Source: Corynebacterium sp. (GTDB lineage Bacteria; Actinomycetota; Actinomycetes; Mycobacteriales; Mycobacteriaceae). Taken from it: a DNA stretch of 37,759 nucleotides. The position numbers and the translations under genes were made by a program. The notes under the pieces were generated by a model. The model was given only the letters and a program-made list of their open reading frames with translations, did not search any database and was not told where the DNA came from. The number at the start of each line of letters is the position of its first letter. Position 1 is the stretch's first letter. Below, piece after piece: positions 18,672-27,618 of this stretch. The DNA lies in NCBI GenBank assembly GCA_030450335.1, contig JAKDIS010000010.1:1-37759 (forward strand), read 5' to 3'.

Positions 18672-19913
18672 GCTGAGCGACGGGTCGATCCGGTTGAAGC
18701 GCGATAGCTGGGTGACGTGCTGCGGGCCGAGCTCCTCGAGGCTGGTGACCTGCAGCAGCTTCATGGTGCGCTCGATCTGGGAGCGCAGGATGCTGATCGT
18801 GCGGTCCACGCCCTCGCGTCCGCCGGCCATCAGGCCGTAGAGGTAGGCGCGGCCGACGAGGGTGAAGTCGGCGCCGAGGGCCATGGCGGCCACGATGTCG
18901 GCACCGTTCATGATGCCGGTGTCGACGAGGATCTCCATGTCGCCGCCGACCTCGCGGACGACCTCGGGCAGCAGCTGGAAGGGTACGGGTGCGCGGTCGA
19001 GCTGGCGTCCGCCGTGGTTGGACAGCACCACGGAGTCGACGCCGAGGTCGGCGAGGGTCTTGGCGTCCTCCACGTTCTGCACGCCCTTGACGGAGATCTT
19101 GCCGGGCCACATCTCGCGGATGATCTCGAGGTCCTTGTAGTTGATGGTGGGGTCCATCGCGGAGTCGAGCATCTCGCCGACGGTGCCGCCGGTGGAGGTC
19201 AGGGAGGCGAACTCCAGCGGCGGGGTGGTCAGGAAGTCGATCCACCACCAGGGGCGCGGGATGGCGTCGAGCACCGTCTTGGCGGTGAGCTGCGGCGGGA
19301 TGGAGAAGCCGTGGCGGGTGTCGCGCATGCGGTTGCCGGCGACCGGGGTGTCGACGGTGAAGAACAGGGTGTCGAAGCCGGCCTTGGCGGCGCGCTCGAC
19401 GAGCCCGTAGGAGATGTCGCGGTCCTTCATCACGTAGAGCTGGAACCAGTTGCGGCCGTGCGGGTTGGTGGCCTTGACGTCCTCGATGGAGGTGGTGCCC
19501 AGGGTGGAGAGGCTGAAGGGGATGCCGGCGGCGGCCGCGGCGCCGGCGCCGGCGACCTCGCCCTCGGTCTGCATCAGGCGGGTGAAGCCGGTGGGTGCGA
19601 TACCGAAGGGCAGGGCGGAGGTGCCGCCGTGGATGCTGGCGGTGGTGTCGATCTGCGAGGCGTCCTTGAGGATGGACGGGTGGAACTCGACGTCCTCGAA
19701 GGCCTGGCGGGCGCGTGCGATGGAGATCTCCTCCTCGGCGGCACCGTCGGTGTAGTCGAAGGCGGAGGCCGGGGTGCGCCGCTTGGCGATCTTGCGCAGG
19801 TCGTAGATGGTGAGGGCGGAGTCCAGGCGACGCTTCTTCGCGTTGAGCTCGGGCTTCTTGAACTGCATGAGTTCGAGGATCTCGGCGGGGTGGGGGAGTT
19901 GGCGCTTGACCAT
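18657..19913 (-). CDS. lldD: L-lactate dehydrogenase (quinone), LldD
   Basis: An FMN enzyme at the inner face of the membrane that oxidises L-lactate to pyruvate and passes electrons to menaquinone. The 418-residue product has the alpha-hydroxyacid oxidase features: [39 protein letters not shown], and the active-site stretch [18 protein letters not shown] with the catalytic histidine. Downstream are [20 protein letters not shown] and [16 protein letters not shown] 19913 has AAGGAGAA upstream; the longer open frame would add residues without a ribosome-binding site. It lies 84 bp downstream of lldP, with an LldR-type site in the gap, so it may have both read-through and its own promoter. Confidence 0.93.
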   Translation of the reverse strand: MVKRQLPHPAEILELMQFKKPELNAKKRRLDSALTIYDLRKIAKRRTPASAFDYTDGAAEEEISIARARQAFEDVEFHPSILKDASQIDTTASIHGGTSALPFGIAPTGFTRLMQTEGEVAGAGAAAAAGIPFSLSTLGTTSIEDVKATNPHGRNWFQLYVMKDRDISYGLVERAAKAGFDTLFFTVDTPVAGNRMRDTRHGFSIPPQLTAKTVLDAIPRPWWWIDFLTTPPLEFASLTSTGGTVGEMLDSAMDPTINYKDLEIIREMWPGKISVKGVQNVEDAKTLADLGVDSVVLSNHGGRQLDRAPVPFQLLPEVVREVGGDMEILVDTGIMNGADIVAAMALGADFTLVGRAYLYGLMAGGREGVDRTISILRSQIERTMKLLQVTSLEELGPQHVTQLSRFNRIDPSLSSLGK

Positions 19914-19961
19914 GGTGTTCTCCTTCGTGATGGGTGTGTGTGGTTTGTTATGGTTCCTATG

Positions 19962-19972
19962 AGGTCGGACCA
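19962..19972. promoter_or_regulatory. LldR-type operator upstream of lldD
   Basis: AGGTCGGACCA (reverse complement TGGTCCGACCT) matches the LldR pattern TNGTNNNACNA at all but one outer base on one strand. It is 10/11 identical to the site upstream of lldP and lldR. It lies about 50 bp before the lldD start. Confidence 0.6.
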
Positions 19973-19997
19973 CAGGGTCCGTTTTCGAGCGTACTCG

Positions 19998-21704
19998 CTA
20001 CGGGATCATCCAATCCAGGACGGTGGCCTGCAGTCCGTTGATCAGGCAGATGGCCGCGAGCATGCCGATGCTCCACCACATGACCTTGCGCAGGATCTCC
20101 GACTCGCGGCCGGCCAGGCCCACCGCGGTGGCGACGATCGTCAGGTTCTGCGGGCTGACGAGCTTGGCCACGACACCGCCGGAGGTGTTGGACGCCACCA
20201 TCAGTGCCGGGTCCAGGCCGGCCTGGTTCGCCGCGGTCTGCTGCAGGGTGGCGAACAGGGCGTTGGCGCTGGTGTCCGATCCGGTGACTGCGGTGCCCAG
20301 CCAGCCCAGGACGGGCGCGAAGAAGGCGAAGGCGGCGCCGGCACCGGCGATCCAGTGGCCGATGGTGATCGTCTGGCCGGACTGGTTCATCACGTACGCC
20401 AGTGACAGGACGGCGGCGACGGTGAGGATCGAGAACCGCATCTTCACCAGGTTCTCCCAGTACGCCTGCACGGCGACCTTCGGGGAGACCCGGTACACCG
20501 CGGCCACGATCACGCCGGTGATCATCAGCAGGGTGCCCGGTGAGGACAGCCACGGGAAGCCGTAGACGGTGGAGGAGGAGACCGAGCCGTCGGCGGTGAG
20601 CACGTTGCCGTCCAGGCCCGGCCACGGGATCGACACGTCGGTGGAGGCCAGGAAGTCGACGACCGGGTCCCACAGCTTGGCCACCGAGAAGATCACGATG
20701 ACCAGCAGGTAGGGGAACAGTGCCATCAGGGTGCGCGAGGTCGTCAGTTCGCGGGTGACCACCTCGGCGCCGCCGGCGGCCGCGGCGTGGGCGTTGTCGG
20801 TGCTCGTGACGTCCTGCACCTCGCCGTTCTCCTCCTCCTCACGACGTTCGGTGAGCAGCCGCTCCCGCGCCTCGGCGGTGCCCGCCGGGCGCCAGAACTG
20901 CAGCATGACCACGGCGACGGCGAGGCCGGCGAGCGCGGAGATGATGTCGGTGAGCTCCACGGAGATGTAGTTGGAGGAGATGAACTGGACCACCGCGAAG
21001 ACCGCGCCGATGACCAGGGCGATCGGCCAGCACTGCTTCAGTCCCTTCTTCCCGTCCACCAGCAGGCAGAGGAACAGGGGGACGAACACGGCGATGAACG
21101 GGGTCTGGCGTCCGACGATGGCACCGATGTGCTCGTAGTCGATGCCGGTCAGCGCGCCGGCGGTGATGATCGGGGTGGCGATCGCGCCGAAGGCCACCGG
21201 GGCGGTGTTGGCGATGAGCACGGCGACGGCCGCACGCATGCGTGCGAAGCCGACGGCGAGCAGCATCACGCCGGTGATCGCCAGCGGGGCGCCGAAACCG
21301 GCGAGGGCCTCGAGCATGCCGCCGAAGCAGAACGCGATGAGGATGGCCTGCACACGCGGGTCGTCGGAGATGCGGTCGATCACCGCGCGCAGGTCGAGGA
21401 AGCGTCCGGAACGCACGGTGAGTTCGTAGAACCAGATCGCCGCGACCACGATCCACATGATTGGGAACAGGCCGAAGACCGCACCCTGGGTGGCCGAGAG
21501 CCCGGCCAGGTGCACGGGCATGCCGTACACGGCGACGGCGATGACCAGGGACACGGCCAGGGCGCTGAGCCCGGCCCAGTGGGCACGCCAGCGCAGCACG
21601 CCGAGGGTGACGAAGACGGTCGCCAGTGGCAGTAGGGCCACGAGTGACGAGAGGAAGAGGTTGTCCGCGACCGGCGCGAGGTCGGGTAGGTACGTGGAGC
21701 TCAT
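19998..21704 (-). CDS. lldP: L-lactate permease, LctP family
   Basis: A 568-residue proton-linked lactate uptake protein with twelve or more spans. Diagnostic stretches include GLFPIMWIVVAAIWFYELTV, FGGMLEALAGFGAPLAITG, WLSSPGTLLMITGVIVAAVY, GWLGTAVTGSDTSANALF and NTSGGVVAKLVSPQNLTI. A charged cytosolic loop (AEARERLLTERREEEENGE) is in the middle. It is the first gene of the lldP-lldD pair, divergent from lldR, with an LldR-type operator cluster about 70 bp upstream. Confidence 0.95.
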   Translation of the reverse strand: MSSTYLPDLAPVADNLFLSSLVALLPLATVFVTLGVLRWRAHWAGLSALAVSLVIAVAVYGMPVHLAGLSATQGAVFGLFPIMWIVVAAIWFYELTVRSGRFLDLRAVIDRISDDPRVQAILIAFCFGGMLEALAGFGAPLAITGVMLLAVGFARMRAAVAVLIANTAPVAFGAIATPIITAGALTGIDYEHIGAIVGRQTPFIAVFVPLFLCLLVDGKKGLKQCWPIALVIGAVFAVVQFISSNYISVELTDIISALAGLAVAVVMLQFWRPAGTAEARERLLTERREEEENGEVQDVTSTDNAHAAAAGGAEVVTRELTTSRTLMALFPYLLVIVIFSVAKLWDPVVDFLASTDVSIPWPGLDGNVLTADGSVSSSTVYGFPWLSSPGTLLMITGVIVAAVYRVSPKVAVQAYWENLVKMRFSILTVAAVLSLAYVMNQSGQTITIGHWIAGAGAAFAFFAPVLGWLGTAVTGSDTSANALFATLQQTAANQAGLDPALMVASNTSGGVVAKLVSPQNLTIVATAVGLAGRESEILRKVMWWSIGMLAAICLINGLQATVLDWMIP

Positions 21705-21764
21705 GGGGTCCTCGAAGTGTGTCTGGGGTGTGACGGTGGCGCCACCCTACGGTCCGGTGACTCA

Positions 21765-21786
21765 GACCACATCAGTGGTCCGACCA
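21765..21786. promoter_or_regulatory. LldR-type operator cluster in lldP/lldR divergent region
   Basis: Three half-sites alternate: GACCAC (21765-21770), GTGGTC (21775-21780) and GACCAC (21782-21787). The first pair is an inverted repeat with a 4-bp spacer. The second forms TGGTCCGACCA (21776-21786), a full match to TNGTNNNACNA, the operator pattern of the C. glutamicum lactate repressor LldR. Binding here would control both lldP and lldR. Confidence 0.7.
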
Positions 21787-21868
21787 CAGCCTAGGACACA
21801 TCCAGTTTTGGAGTCAAGACTTCTTCCTTCACGCCCCCCGGGTTGGTGTGGCGTGGTAAAAAATGGTC

Positions 21869-22591
21869 ATGACTGACGAACCCGCCTGGGCACCGGTCCC
21901 TCGCATCAGGACCCACCAGATGGTCGTCGACGCCATCGAGAACGAGATTCTCTCCGGCACCCTGCACGTCGGCGACCTGCTTCCTGCTGAACGCACCCTG
22001 TCCGAACAACTGCAGGTCAGCAGGGCCGCCGTGCGCGAGGCCATCCGGGTCCTGGAGGGGCAGGGGGTGCTGGAGTCGAACGTGGGCTCCGGGCACAAGG
22101 CCGGGACGTTCATCGCCGCGATGCCGTCCGAGGCGCTGTCACGCTTCCTGCGCCTGCACGTGGCGCTGTCCAACTTCGGTCTCGAGGAGGTGGTCCAGAC
22201 CCGCACGATCCTGGAGGTCGAGAGCGCGCGGCTCTCCGCCGCCGAGCAGGACGAGGACGCCCTGGCGGGCATGCGCGCCGCCGTGGCGGAGATGGACCGG
22301 CCCGGGGTGAGCCGCGAGGAGTTCAACGACGCCGACACCCGCTTCCACGTCGCCCTCGCCCACGGGGCGGGCAACCGGCTCTTCGCCGACATGACCCAGG
22401 CGATCCGCGAGTCGCTGCGCGCACCGATCCTGCGTGGCTTCCGCGGGCAGGGCGACTGGGAGACCGTGGCGGGCACGCTGCGGACCCAGCACAAGGGCAT
22501 CCTCGCCGCGGTCGAGGCCGGAGACGTGGACGGGGCCGGGGAGCTGGTGGCCGAGCACATCTCGACGGCCTACCGCACGCTGCTGGAGTAG
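21869..22591 (+). CDS. lldR: FadR-family lactate regulator LldR
   Basis: A GntR/FadR-type repressor that should release DNA when L-lactate binds. The N-terminal winged helix-turn-helix is clear: IENEILSGTLHVGDLLPAER, then LSEQLQVSRAAVREAIRVLE and the wing VGSGHKAGTF. The C-terminal all-helical FCD effector domain follows (metal and ligand histidines in FHVALAHGAGN and GILAAVEAGD). ATG 21869 is preferred over ATG 21863 because no Shine-Dalgarno sequence exists and TAAAAA (21857-21862) places the likely transcript start at 21869, a leaderless mRNA. It is divergent from lldP-lldD and shares their operator. Confidence 0.88.
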   Translation: MTDEPAWAPVPRIRTHQMVVDAIENEILSGTLHVGDLLPAERTLSEQLQVSRAAVREAIRVLEGQGVLESNVGSGHKAGTFIAAMPSEALSRFLRLHVALSNFGLEEVVQTRTILEVESARLSAAEQDEDALAGMRAAVAEMDRPGVSREEFNDADTRFHVALAHGAGNRLFADMTQAIRESLRAPILRGFRGQGDWETVAGTLRTQHKGILAAVEAGDVDGAGELVAEHISTAYRTLLE

Positions 22592-22627
22592 GTCCCGCGC
22601 GGCGTCGCGACGGGGGTCGGGGACAGG

Positions 22628-22655
22628 GGAACCTTTCGGGCGCCAGGTGAGTCTC
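22628..22655 (+). promoter_or_regulatory. ECF-sigma-type promoter of esxU-esxT
   Basis: GGAAC (22628-22632) and GTCTC (22651-22655) are 18 bp apart, a layout typical of group IV (ECF) sigma promoters. The flanks GGGGAACCTTTC and GAGTCTCTCT are identical in a second copy at 28376-28408. It lies 92 bp before the esxU start. In M. tuberculosis the ECF factor SigM is reported to control esxU-esxT, which fits. Confidence 0.7.
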
Positions 22656-22742
22656 TCTACGGTGACGTCCCTTCCGTGCGGCCCGTGCAAGGGCTGCAGG
22701 AGGGCACCGATCAGAGCACTCGACACAAAGGGGAGGGACCCA

Positions 22743-23027
22743 ATGAGTTTCAGAACGACCACCGAGGTCATGCAGTCCACGGCAGGCAAGGTCGACACCG
22801 TCAACGGTCAGGTGCAGGCGGAGCTCACGCGCCTGCAGGGCACGGTCGACGGTGTCGCGGGGGTGTGGAAGGGCGAGGCGCAGGCCGCCTTCATGCAGCT
22901 CATGGCCCGGTGGAACGACTCCGCCCGGGAGCTGCGGCTGTCGCTGGACGGCATCTCGGAGAACATCCGCGGCAATGCGCGGGCCTTCCAGCAGGTCGAG
23001 GACGACAACATCGTCGCCTTCCGCTGA
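22743..23027 (+). CDS. esxU: WXG100 protein EsxU
   Basis: A 94-residue helical hairpin protein of the ESAT-6/CFP-10 family, secreted as a heterodimer by type VII systems. The turn motif W42-K43-G44 lies in GVWKGEAQAAF, followed by the usual FxxxxxxW pattern (MQLMARWND). The alignment with EsxU in my memory is good over RWN and ENIRGN. ATG 22743 has GGGAGGG (22731-22737) at 5 nt. The ATG and this site exclude the longer open frame that runs antisense-like through lldR. It is the first gene of a two-gene operon with esxT, behind an ECF-type promoter. Confidence 0.92.
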   Translation: MSFRTTTEVMQSTAGKVDTVNGQVQAELTRLQGTVDGVAGVWKGEAQAAFMQLMARWNDSARELRLSLDGISENIRGNARAFQQVEDDNIVAFR

Positions 23028-23076
23028 CGTCCCAGCCACCATCCACCACGCACCACACACGCCAAGGAGCAGGACC

Positions 23077-23358
23077 GTGATCCAGTACGACTTCGCAAGC
23101 ATCGCCCAGACGTCCGCCGACATCCACGCCACCAACCGCAACATCAACGGCATGCTCGACCAGCTCAAGGGCGACATCGCCCCCATGGTCGCCGAGTGGG
23201 AGGGAGAGTCCGCCACGGCATATCAGGCTGCGCAGAAGCGGTGGGACGCCGCGGCGGAGGAGCTCAACCAGGTGCTGCAGACCATCGCCCGCGCGGTGGA
23301 CAACGCCGGTTCCAGGATGAGCCAGATCAACAACAGCGCCGCCAACAGCTGGGCCTGA
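23077..23358 (+). CDS. esxT: WXG100 protein EsxT
   Basis: A 93-residue partner of EsxU. The WXG turn is W41-E42-G43 (VAEWEGESATAYQAAQKRW). The N-terminus YDFASIAQTSADIH and the Ala/Trp end ANSWA resemble M. tuberculosis EsxT, which has a less canonical WTR turn. GTG 23077 has AAGGAG (23064-23069) at 7 nt. A strong terminator begins 33 bp after the stop, and rplM follows as in M. tuberculosis. Confidence 0.9.
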   Translation: MIQYDFASIAQTSADIHATNRNINGMLDQLKGDIAPMVAEWEGESATAYQAAQKRWDAAAEELNQVLQTIARAVDNAGSRMSQINNSAANSWA

Positions 23359-23390
23359 CCCCGTAGGCTTCCGGCACAACCCCGGTACCC

Positions 23391-23430
23391 GGCCGCCACC
23401 GTCACACCCGTGACGGTGGTGGCCTCATGT
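23391..23430 (+). terminator. Terminator after esxT
   Basis: Two 15-nt arms (23391-23405 and 23410-23424, ending GGTGGTGGCC) pair around the loop ACCC with one G-T wobble. TCATGTTT follows. It separates esxUT from the rplM promoter. The loop is the same as in the map-infA hairpin. Confidence 0.75.
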
Positions 23431-23442
23431 TTGCGGTCCCTT

Positions 23443-23471
23443 TTGGATGTGCCGCGCCCGTCCGGTAACCT
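23443..23471 (+). promoter_or_regulatory. Candidate rplM-rpsI promoter
   Basis: TTGGAT (23443-23448), 17-bp spacer, TAACCT (23466-23471). The leader to rplM would be about 150 nt and is GC-rich (for example CCGGTGGTCGGCCCGC), so a structured autoregulatory leader is possible but not shown. Confidence 0.5.
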
Positions 23472-23626
23472 CAGTCGGGTTGCGACCACCCGTGCTGCGT
23501 TTTCACGGCACACCGGTGGTCGGCCCGCAGGTCCCCACCGGCCGCTGCGGGCACCACCCTTCCCGGGTAAGGCCCGGGGCGAGGGGTCTCCCGGCTGGCA
23601 GTTCCATGAAGACCAAGGAGTCGTAA

Positions 23627-24070
23627 ATGACTACTTTCCACCCGAAGAGCGGTGACCTGACCCGTAAGTGGTACGTCATCGACGCCGAAGACGTGGTCCT
23701 GGGTCGTCTCGCCACCCACGCAGCTTCCCTGCTGCGCGGCAAGGGCAAGGCAATCTACGCACCCAACGTCGACTGTGGTGACAACGTCATCATCATCAAC
23801 GCGGACAAGGTTCACATCTCGTCCAACAAGCGGGACCGCGAGTTCCGTTACCGTCACTCCGGTTACCCGGGCGGCCTCAAGACCATGTCCCTGGGTCGCT
23901 CCATGGAGCTGCACCCGGAGCGCGTCATCGCTGACGCCATCGTCGGCATGATGCCGCACAACCGGCTCAACCGCGAGTCCGCCAAGAAGCTCCGCGTCTT
24001 CGCCGGCGCCGAGCACCCCTTCGCGGCTCAGCAGCCCGAGTCCTACGAGATCAAGAAGGTGGAACAGTGA
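23627..24070 (+). CDS. rplM: 50S ribosomal protein L13
   Basis: L13 is an early-assembling 50S protein. The 147-residue chain starts [20 protein letters not shown], has [20 protein letters not shown], the [11 protein letters not shown] motif and [20 protein letters not shown], all typical. AAGGAG precedes ATG 23627. It overlaps rpsI by 4 bp (GTGA, 24067-24070), so the two ribosomal proteins are translationally coupled. Confidence 0.98.
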   Translation: MTTFHPKSGDLTRKWYVIDAEDVVLGRLATHAASLLRGKGKAIYAPNVDCGDNVIIINADKVHISSNKRDREFRYRHSGYPGGLKTMSLGRSMELHPERVIADAIVGMMPHNRLNRESAKKLRVFAGAEHPFAAQQPESYEIKKVEQ

Positions 24071-24609
24071 CCGACAACGAGAACTACGAGGCCGAGTCCG
24101 TGGACGAAGAGGTCTTCGCCGCCACTGACGCCGTCAACGAGGAGTTCGTCGCCAGCATCGGTGACTCCATCTCCGAGGTCTCCGAGGACGAGGGCGACGA
24201 CGTCGTCGCCCCCACCGTCTTCGACGGCCCGATCCAGACCGTCGGTCGCCGCAAGGAGGCCGTCGTCCGTATCCGCATGGTGCAGGGCTCCGGCCAGTTC
24301 ACCTGCAACGGTCGCACCCTGGAGGACTACTTCCCGAACAAGCTGCACCAGCAGCTGATCAAGGCTCCGCTCGTCCTGCTCGAGCGCGAGAACCAGTTCG
24401 ACTTCCAGGTCAACCTCAAGGGCGGTGGCCCGTCCGGTCAGGCCGGTGCGATGCGTCTCGCCATCTCCCGCGCGCTGAACAAGTACAACCCGGAAGAGCG
24501 GGCCGAGCTCAAGAAGGCCGGCTTCCTCACCCGTGACGCCCGTGCCGTGGAGCGCAAGAAGGCCGGTCTGCACAAGGCCCGTCGCGCACCGCAGTACTCG
24601 AAGCGCTGA
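24067..24609 (+). CDS. rpsI: 30S ribosomal protein S9
   Basis: S9 reaches the P site with its C-terminal tail, here ending RRAPQYSKR. The core ([53 protein letters not shown]) is clear. The first 55 or so residues are an acidic extension rich in Glu, Asp and Val (for example [11 protein letters not shown]), as in other Corynebacteriales, giving 180 residues against about 130 in E. coli. It starts with GTG inside the rplM stop. A large hairpin follows 50 bp after the stop. Confidence 0.97.
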   Translation: MTDNENYEAESVDEEVFAATDAVNEEFVASIGDSISEVSEDEGDDVVAPTVFDGPIQTVGRRKEAVVRIRMVQGSGQFTCNGRTLEDYFPNKLHQQLIKAPLVLLERENQFDFQVNLKGGGPSGQAGAMRLAISRALNKYNPEERAELKKAGFLTRDARAVERKKAGLHKARRAPQYSKR

Positions 24610-24659
24610 TTCCCCGGAGTCTTCGCTCGATCCTCGTGCAGCGTCCCGCTGCATGATCC

Positions 24660-24702
24660 GACGCCGCCCCGTCCCACACACCGTGTGGGGTGGGGCGGCG
24701 TC
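24660..24702 (+). terminator. Hairpin terminator after rpsI
   Basis: GACGCCGCCCC... (24660-24679) pairs over all 20 positions, including two G-T wobbles, with 24683-24702 around a 3-nt loop (ACC). No T-run follows. It ends the rplM-rpsI transcript and lies 34 bp upstream of the glmM -10. Confidence 0.65.
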
Positions 24703-24736
24703 GCCTGTCGGTAGGGGATGTGGCGGTGCCAGCGTC

Positions 24737-24742
24737 TAGACT
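24737..24742 (+). promoter_or_regulatory. glmM -10 box, leaderless transcript
   Basis: TAGACT is 8 nt before ATG 24751, and no Shine-Dalgarno sequence is present. The transcript probably starts at or next to the ATG. No clear -35 is seen. Confidence 0.5.
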
Positions 24743-24750
24743 GGCACCCC

Positions 24751-26097
24751 ATGGGCAGACTTTTCGGTACGGACGGGGTTCGGGGCCTCGCCAACAGGTC
24801 TCTGACGGCACCACTGGCACTGCGGTTGGGCGCGGCCGCGGCGCGGGTGCTGACGACGACCGGGCAGACGTCGCAGCGGCGTCCCACCGCGGTGATCGGA
24901 CGGGATCCGCGGGTCTCCGGCGAGATGCTGTCGGCGGCGTTGTCGGCGGGCATGGCGTCGCAGGGGGTGGACGTGCTGGACGTGGGCGTGCTGCCCACGC
25001 CGGCGGTGGCGTTCCTCACCGACGACTACGGCGCGGACATGGGTGTGGTGATCTCGGCGTCGCACAACCCGATGCCCGACAACGGCATCAAGTTCTTCGC
25101 CGGCGGCGGGCGCAAGCTCGACGACGCGGTGGAGGACGAGATCGAGGGCGCCATGCTGGAGCTCGAGGAGTCCGGCCCCACCGGCGCGGCGATCGGCCGG
25201 GTCATCGAGGAGTCCGGTGACGCGCTGGAGCGCTACCTCTTCCACCTGCAGGACGCCGCCCCGCGCGCACTGGACGGCATCCGCGTGGTCGTGGACTGCG
25301 CCAACGGTGCCGCGAGTCTCGCCGCGCCGATGGCCTACGAGGCCGCCGGTGCCGAGGTCGTGGCGATCCACAACTCGCCGAACTCCTTCAACATCAACGA
25401 CAACTGCGGTTCGACCCACATCGAGGTCATCCAGAAGGCTGTGCTGGAGCACCAGGCGGACCTGGGCCTCTCGCACGACGGGGACGCCGACCGCTGCCTG
25501 GCGGTGGACTCGCAGGGCAACGTCATCGACGGCGACCAGATCATGGCGATCCTGGCGGTGGCGATGAAGGAGTCCGGTGAGCTGCGCAGGAACACGCTGG
25601 TGGCCACGGTGATGTCGAACCTGGGCCTGACCCTGGCGATGAAGGAGCACGGCATCACCTTGCGGCGTACCAAGGTCGGCGACCGCTACGTGCTGGCCGA
25701 CCTCAACGCCAACGACTTCTCGCTGGGTGGTGAGCAGTCCGGCCACATCGTGATCCCCTCGCACGCGACCACCGGCGACGGGACGCTCACCGGCCTGCGC
25801 ATCATGGCGCGCATGGCGGACACCGGCCAGTCGCTGCGCGAGCTGGCGGACGTGATGACGGTGCTGCCCCAGACCCTGGTCAACGTCCCGGTGGAGGAGA
25901 AGGAGCGCATCCACACCTCCGAGGTCGTGCGTGAGGCGATCGCCGAGGCCGAGGCGGAGCTGGGCGACACCGGCCGGGTGCTGCTGCGCCCCAGCGGCAC
26001 CGAGCAGGTGTACCGCGTGATGGTCGAGGCCCCGACGTCCGCCGAGGCCAAACGCGTCGCAGGACGCCTCGCCGGCGTCGTCGTCGCCGAGGGGTAG
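24751..26097 (+). CDS. glmM: Phosphoglucosamine mutase GlmM
   Basis: GlmM turns glucosamine-6-phosphate into glucosamine-1-phosphate, the second step toward UDP-GlcNAc for peptidoglycan and mycothiol. The 448-residue product begins [15 protein letters not shown]. The phosphoserine loop [16 protein letters not shown] has Ser104. The metal loop is [11 protein letters not shown], the sugar-binding GGEQSGH is present, and the phosphate-binding [14 protein letters not shown] is near the end. ATG 24751 is chosen by family N-terminus; upstream codons add unrelated residues. It works with GlmS, encoded about 5.4 kb downstream here. Confidence 0.97.
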   Translation: MGRLFGTDGVRGLANRSLTAPLALRLGAAAARVLTTTGQTSQRRPTAVIGRDPRVSGEMLSAALSAGMASQGVDVLDVGVLPTPAVAFLTDDYGADMGVVISASHNPMPDNGIKFFAGGGRKLDDAVEDEIEGAMLELEESGPTGAAIGRVIEESGDALERYLFHLQDAAPRALDGIRVVVDCANGAASLAAPMAYEAAGAEVVAIHNSPNSFNINDNCGSTHIEVIQKAVLEHQADLGLSHDGDADRCLAVDSQGNVIDGDQIMAILAVAMKESGELRRNTLVATVMSNLGLTLAMKEHGITLRRTKVGDRYVLADLNANDFSLGGEQSGHIVIPSHATTGDGTLTGLRIMARMADTGQSLRELADVMTVLPQTLVNVPVEEKERIHTSEVVREAIAEAEAELGDTGRVLLRPSGTEQVYRVMVEAPTSAEAKRVAGRLAGVVVAEG

Positions 26098-26112
26098 GCG
26101 CGGGCGTCGCCG

Positions 26113-27564
26113 TCAGGGGGTGGGACGCCGCATGCGGCGTAGCGCGTCGTCGATGCCGGCGGGGGAGTCGGCGGTGCCGATGTAACCGATGTAGCCGTCC
26201 GGGCGCACCAGCAGCAGGGTCGGAGACTGGGCACCGTAGGTGCCGGCCGGCACCTCGTGGACGGCGGGCCAGCCGTCCTGTCGGTGGCGCTCCAGCGTCT
26301 CCGCGTCCACCCCGACGGCGAGGACGCTGAACCCGGGGCCGGCGGTGAGGTCGAAGACCCGTCTGCCGTGGGCGTCACGAGCGTCGGGGAGGCGGTCGCC
26401 GGCGCGCAGGACGCCGGCCGTGGCGGCGTCAGGGCCCTCGGGGCACAGCGATGAGCCACGGTAGGTGAGCTTGAGCTGGCGTTCCTCGTCGCCACGGGTC
26501 GTCGCGGCCCGGGCGTCCTTCTCGAAGCTGTCGTAGCGGTCCGTGGAGATCTTGAGCACGCGGGCGGCGACCGGCCGGCGCTCCTCCTCGTAGGTGTCGA
26601 GCAGGGATGCCGGGGCACCGTGGAGGACCTCGTCGAGTTTCCAGGCGAGGTTGTAGGCGTCCTGCACGCCGGTGTTGAGGCCCTGGCCGCCGGCGGGGGT
26701 GTGGCAGTGGGCGGCGTCGCCGGCGAGCAGGATGCGTCCGGCGCGGTAGTGCTCGGCGAGACGGATGTTCGGGCGGAACAGCGAGACCCAGGAGAACTCG
26801 CCGACGGTGAGCTTCTTCGCCGCCAGTGCCTCGCGCACCGTCGCCTGCAAGGCGTCGGGGTCGTTCGAAACGGGGGTTGCGGCGGGCAGGCGGAGCATGA
26901 CCTGGAAGAGCTCGCCGTCCGGTAGCGGGCAGGCGCCGAGGAAGCGTCCGGAGCGGCCGGGCCACACGTGCCAGCGGTTGCGCCGCAGGCCGGGGATCGT
27001 GACGTCGGCGATGATCATGCGGTCGTCCTCGTCGGTGTCGCCGGTGAAGCCGATGCCGGCCTGCCTGCGCACCGTGCTGGACCCGCCGTCGGCGCCGACC
27101 ACGTAGGCGCTGTGCACGGTGCCGCCGTCGGCGAAGGTGGTGGTCACGCCGTCGTCGTGCTGCTCGACGCCGACCACGCGGCGGCCGTAGTCGACGGTGA
27201 CCCCCGCGGCGCGCAGGGCGTCGTGCAGGACGCGGTCGGTGTGGAACTGGGGTGAGAGCACGGTGTCCGGGTACGGGACGTCCTCGGTCACGGGCTGGTG
27301 GGCGATCATGGTGCGCGGGATGGTCAGTGGTCCGAGGTGGATGCCGAGCCGGGGGTAGGCGGAGGCGCCGGCGAGCAGGGCGTCCAGCACGCCGAGGTCC
27401 TCGAGGACCTCCAGGGTGCGTGGCTGGACGCCTTTGGCGCGGGAGCCGTGGAAGGGGCCGTCGGCGCGGTCGACGATGTGGACGGGGACGCCGCGGCGGG
27501 TCAGGTCGAGCGCGAGTGCGGAGCCGACGGGGCCGGCCCCTACGATGAGGATGAGATCGGTCAT
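26113..27564 (-). CDS. FAD-dependent aromatic-type monooxygenase
   Basis: A 483-residue flavoprotein of the p-hydroxybenzoate hydroxylase fold. The Rossmann GxGxxG is GAGPVG at 9-14. VVGADGGSSTVRRQAG is the DG motif binding FAD and NAD(P)H. GRILLAGDAAHCHTPAGGQG with NTGVQDAYNLAWKL is the second FAD motif. The end SPTLLLVRPDGYIGYIG is the thioredoxin-like C-terminal domain seen in polyketide and rifampicin monooxygenases. The substrate is unknown. It is divergent from a TetR regulator, a common arrangement for drug or aromatic-compound modification. Its stop is 15 bp from glmM, tail to tail. Confidence 0.85.
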   Translation of the reverse strand: MTDLILIVGAGPVGSALALDLTRRGVPVHIVDRADGPFHGSRAKGVQPRTLEVLEDLGVLDALLAGASAYPRLGIHLGPLTIPRTMIAHQPVTEDVPYPDTVLSPQFHTDRVLHDALRAAGVTVDYGRRVVGVEQHDDGVTTTFADGGTVHSAYVVGADGGSSTVRRQAGIGFTGDTDEDDRMIIADVTIPGLRRNRWHVWPGRSGRFLGACPLPDGELFQVMLRLPAATPVSNDPDALQATVREALAAKKLTVGEFSWVSLFRPNIRLAEHYRAGRILLAGDAAHCHTPAGGQGLNTGVQDAYNLAWKLDEVLHGAPASLLDTYEEERRPVAARVLKISTDRYDSFEKDARAATTRGDEERQLKLTYRGSSLCPEGPDAATAGVLRAGDRLPDARDAHGRRVFDLTAGPGFSVLAVGVDAETLERHRQDGWPAVHEVPAGTYGAQSPTLLLVRPDGYIGYIGTADSPAGIDDALRRMRRPTP

Positions 27565-27568
27565 AATG

Positions 27569-27603
27569 AACACAGTGTTGTCGGTATTGCGGCATCCTGT
27601 CAA
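27569..27603. promoter_or_regulatory. Divergent promoter and likely TetR operator
   Basis: On the minus strand TTGACA (27603-27598) is a perfect -35 for the monooxygenase. The -10 position 17 bp further (27580-27575) falls in AACACAGTGTT (27569-27579), a 5+1+5 palindrome. A repressor there would block the monooxygenase. On the plus strand CATAAT (27562-27567) could be part of the tetR promoter. Confidence 0.5.
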
Positions 27604-27618
27604 GAGGAGGTTGGGCAC

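Noticed and set aside
26125..26140. 16-bp perfect palindrome ACGCCGCATGCGGCGT near the monooxygenase 3' end
   Set aside because: It encodes Arg-rich codons of the C-terminus; with high GC and no T-run it is weak evidence for a terminator or operator.
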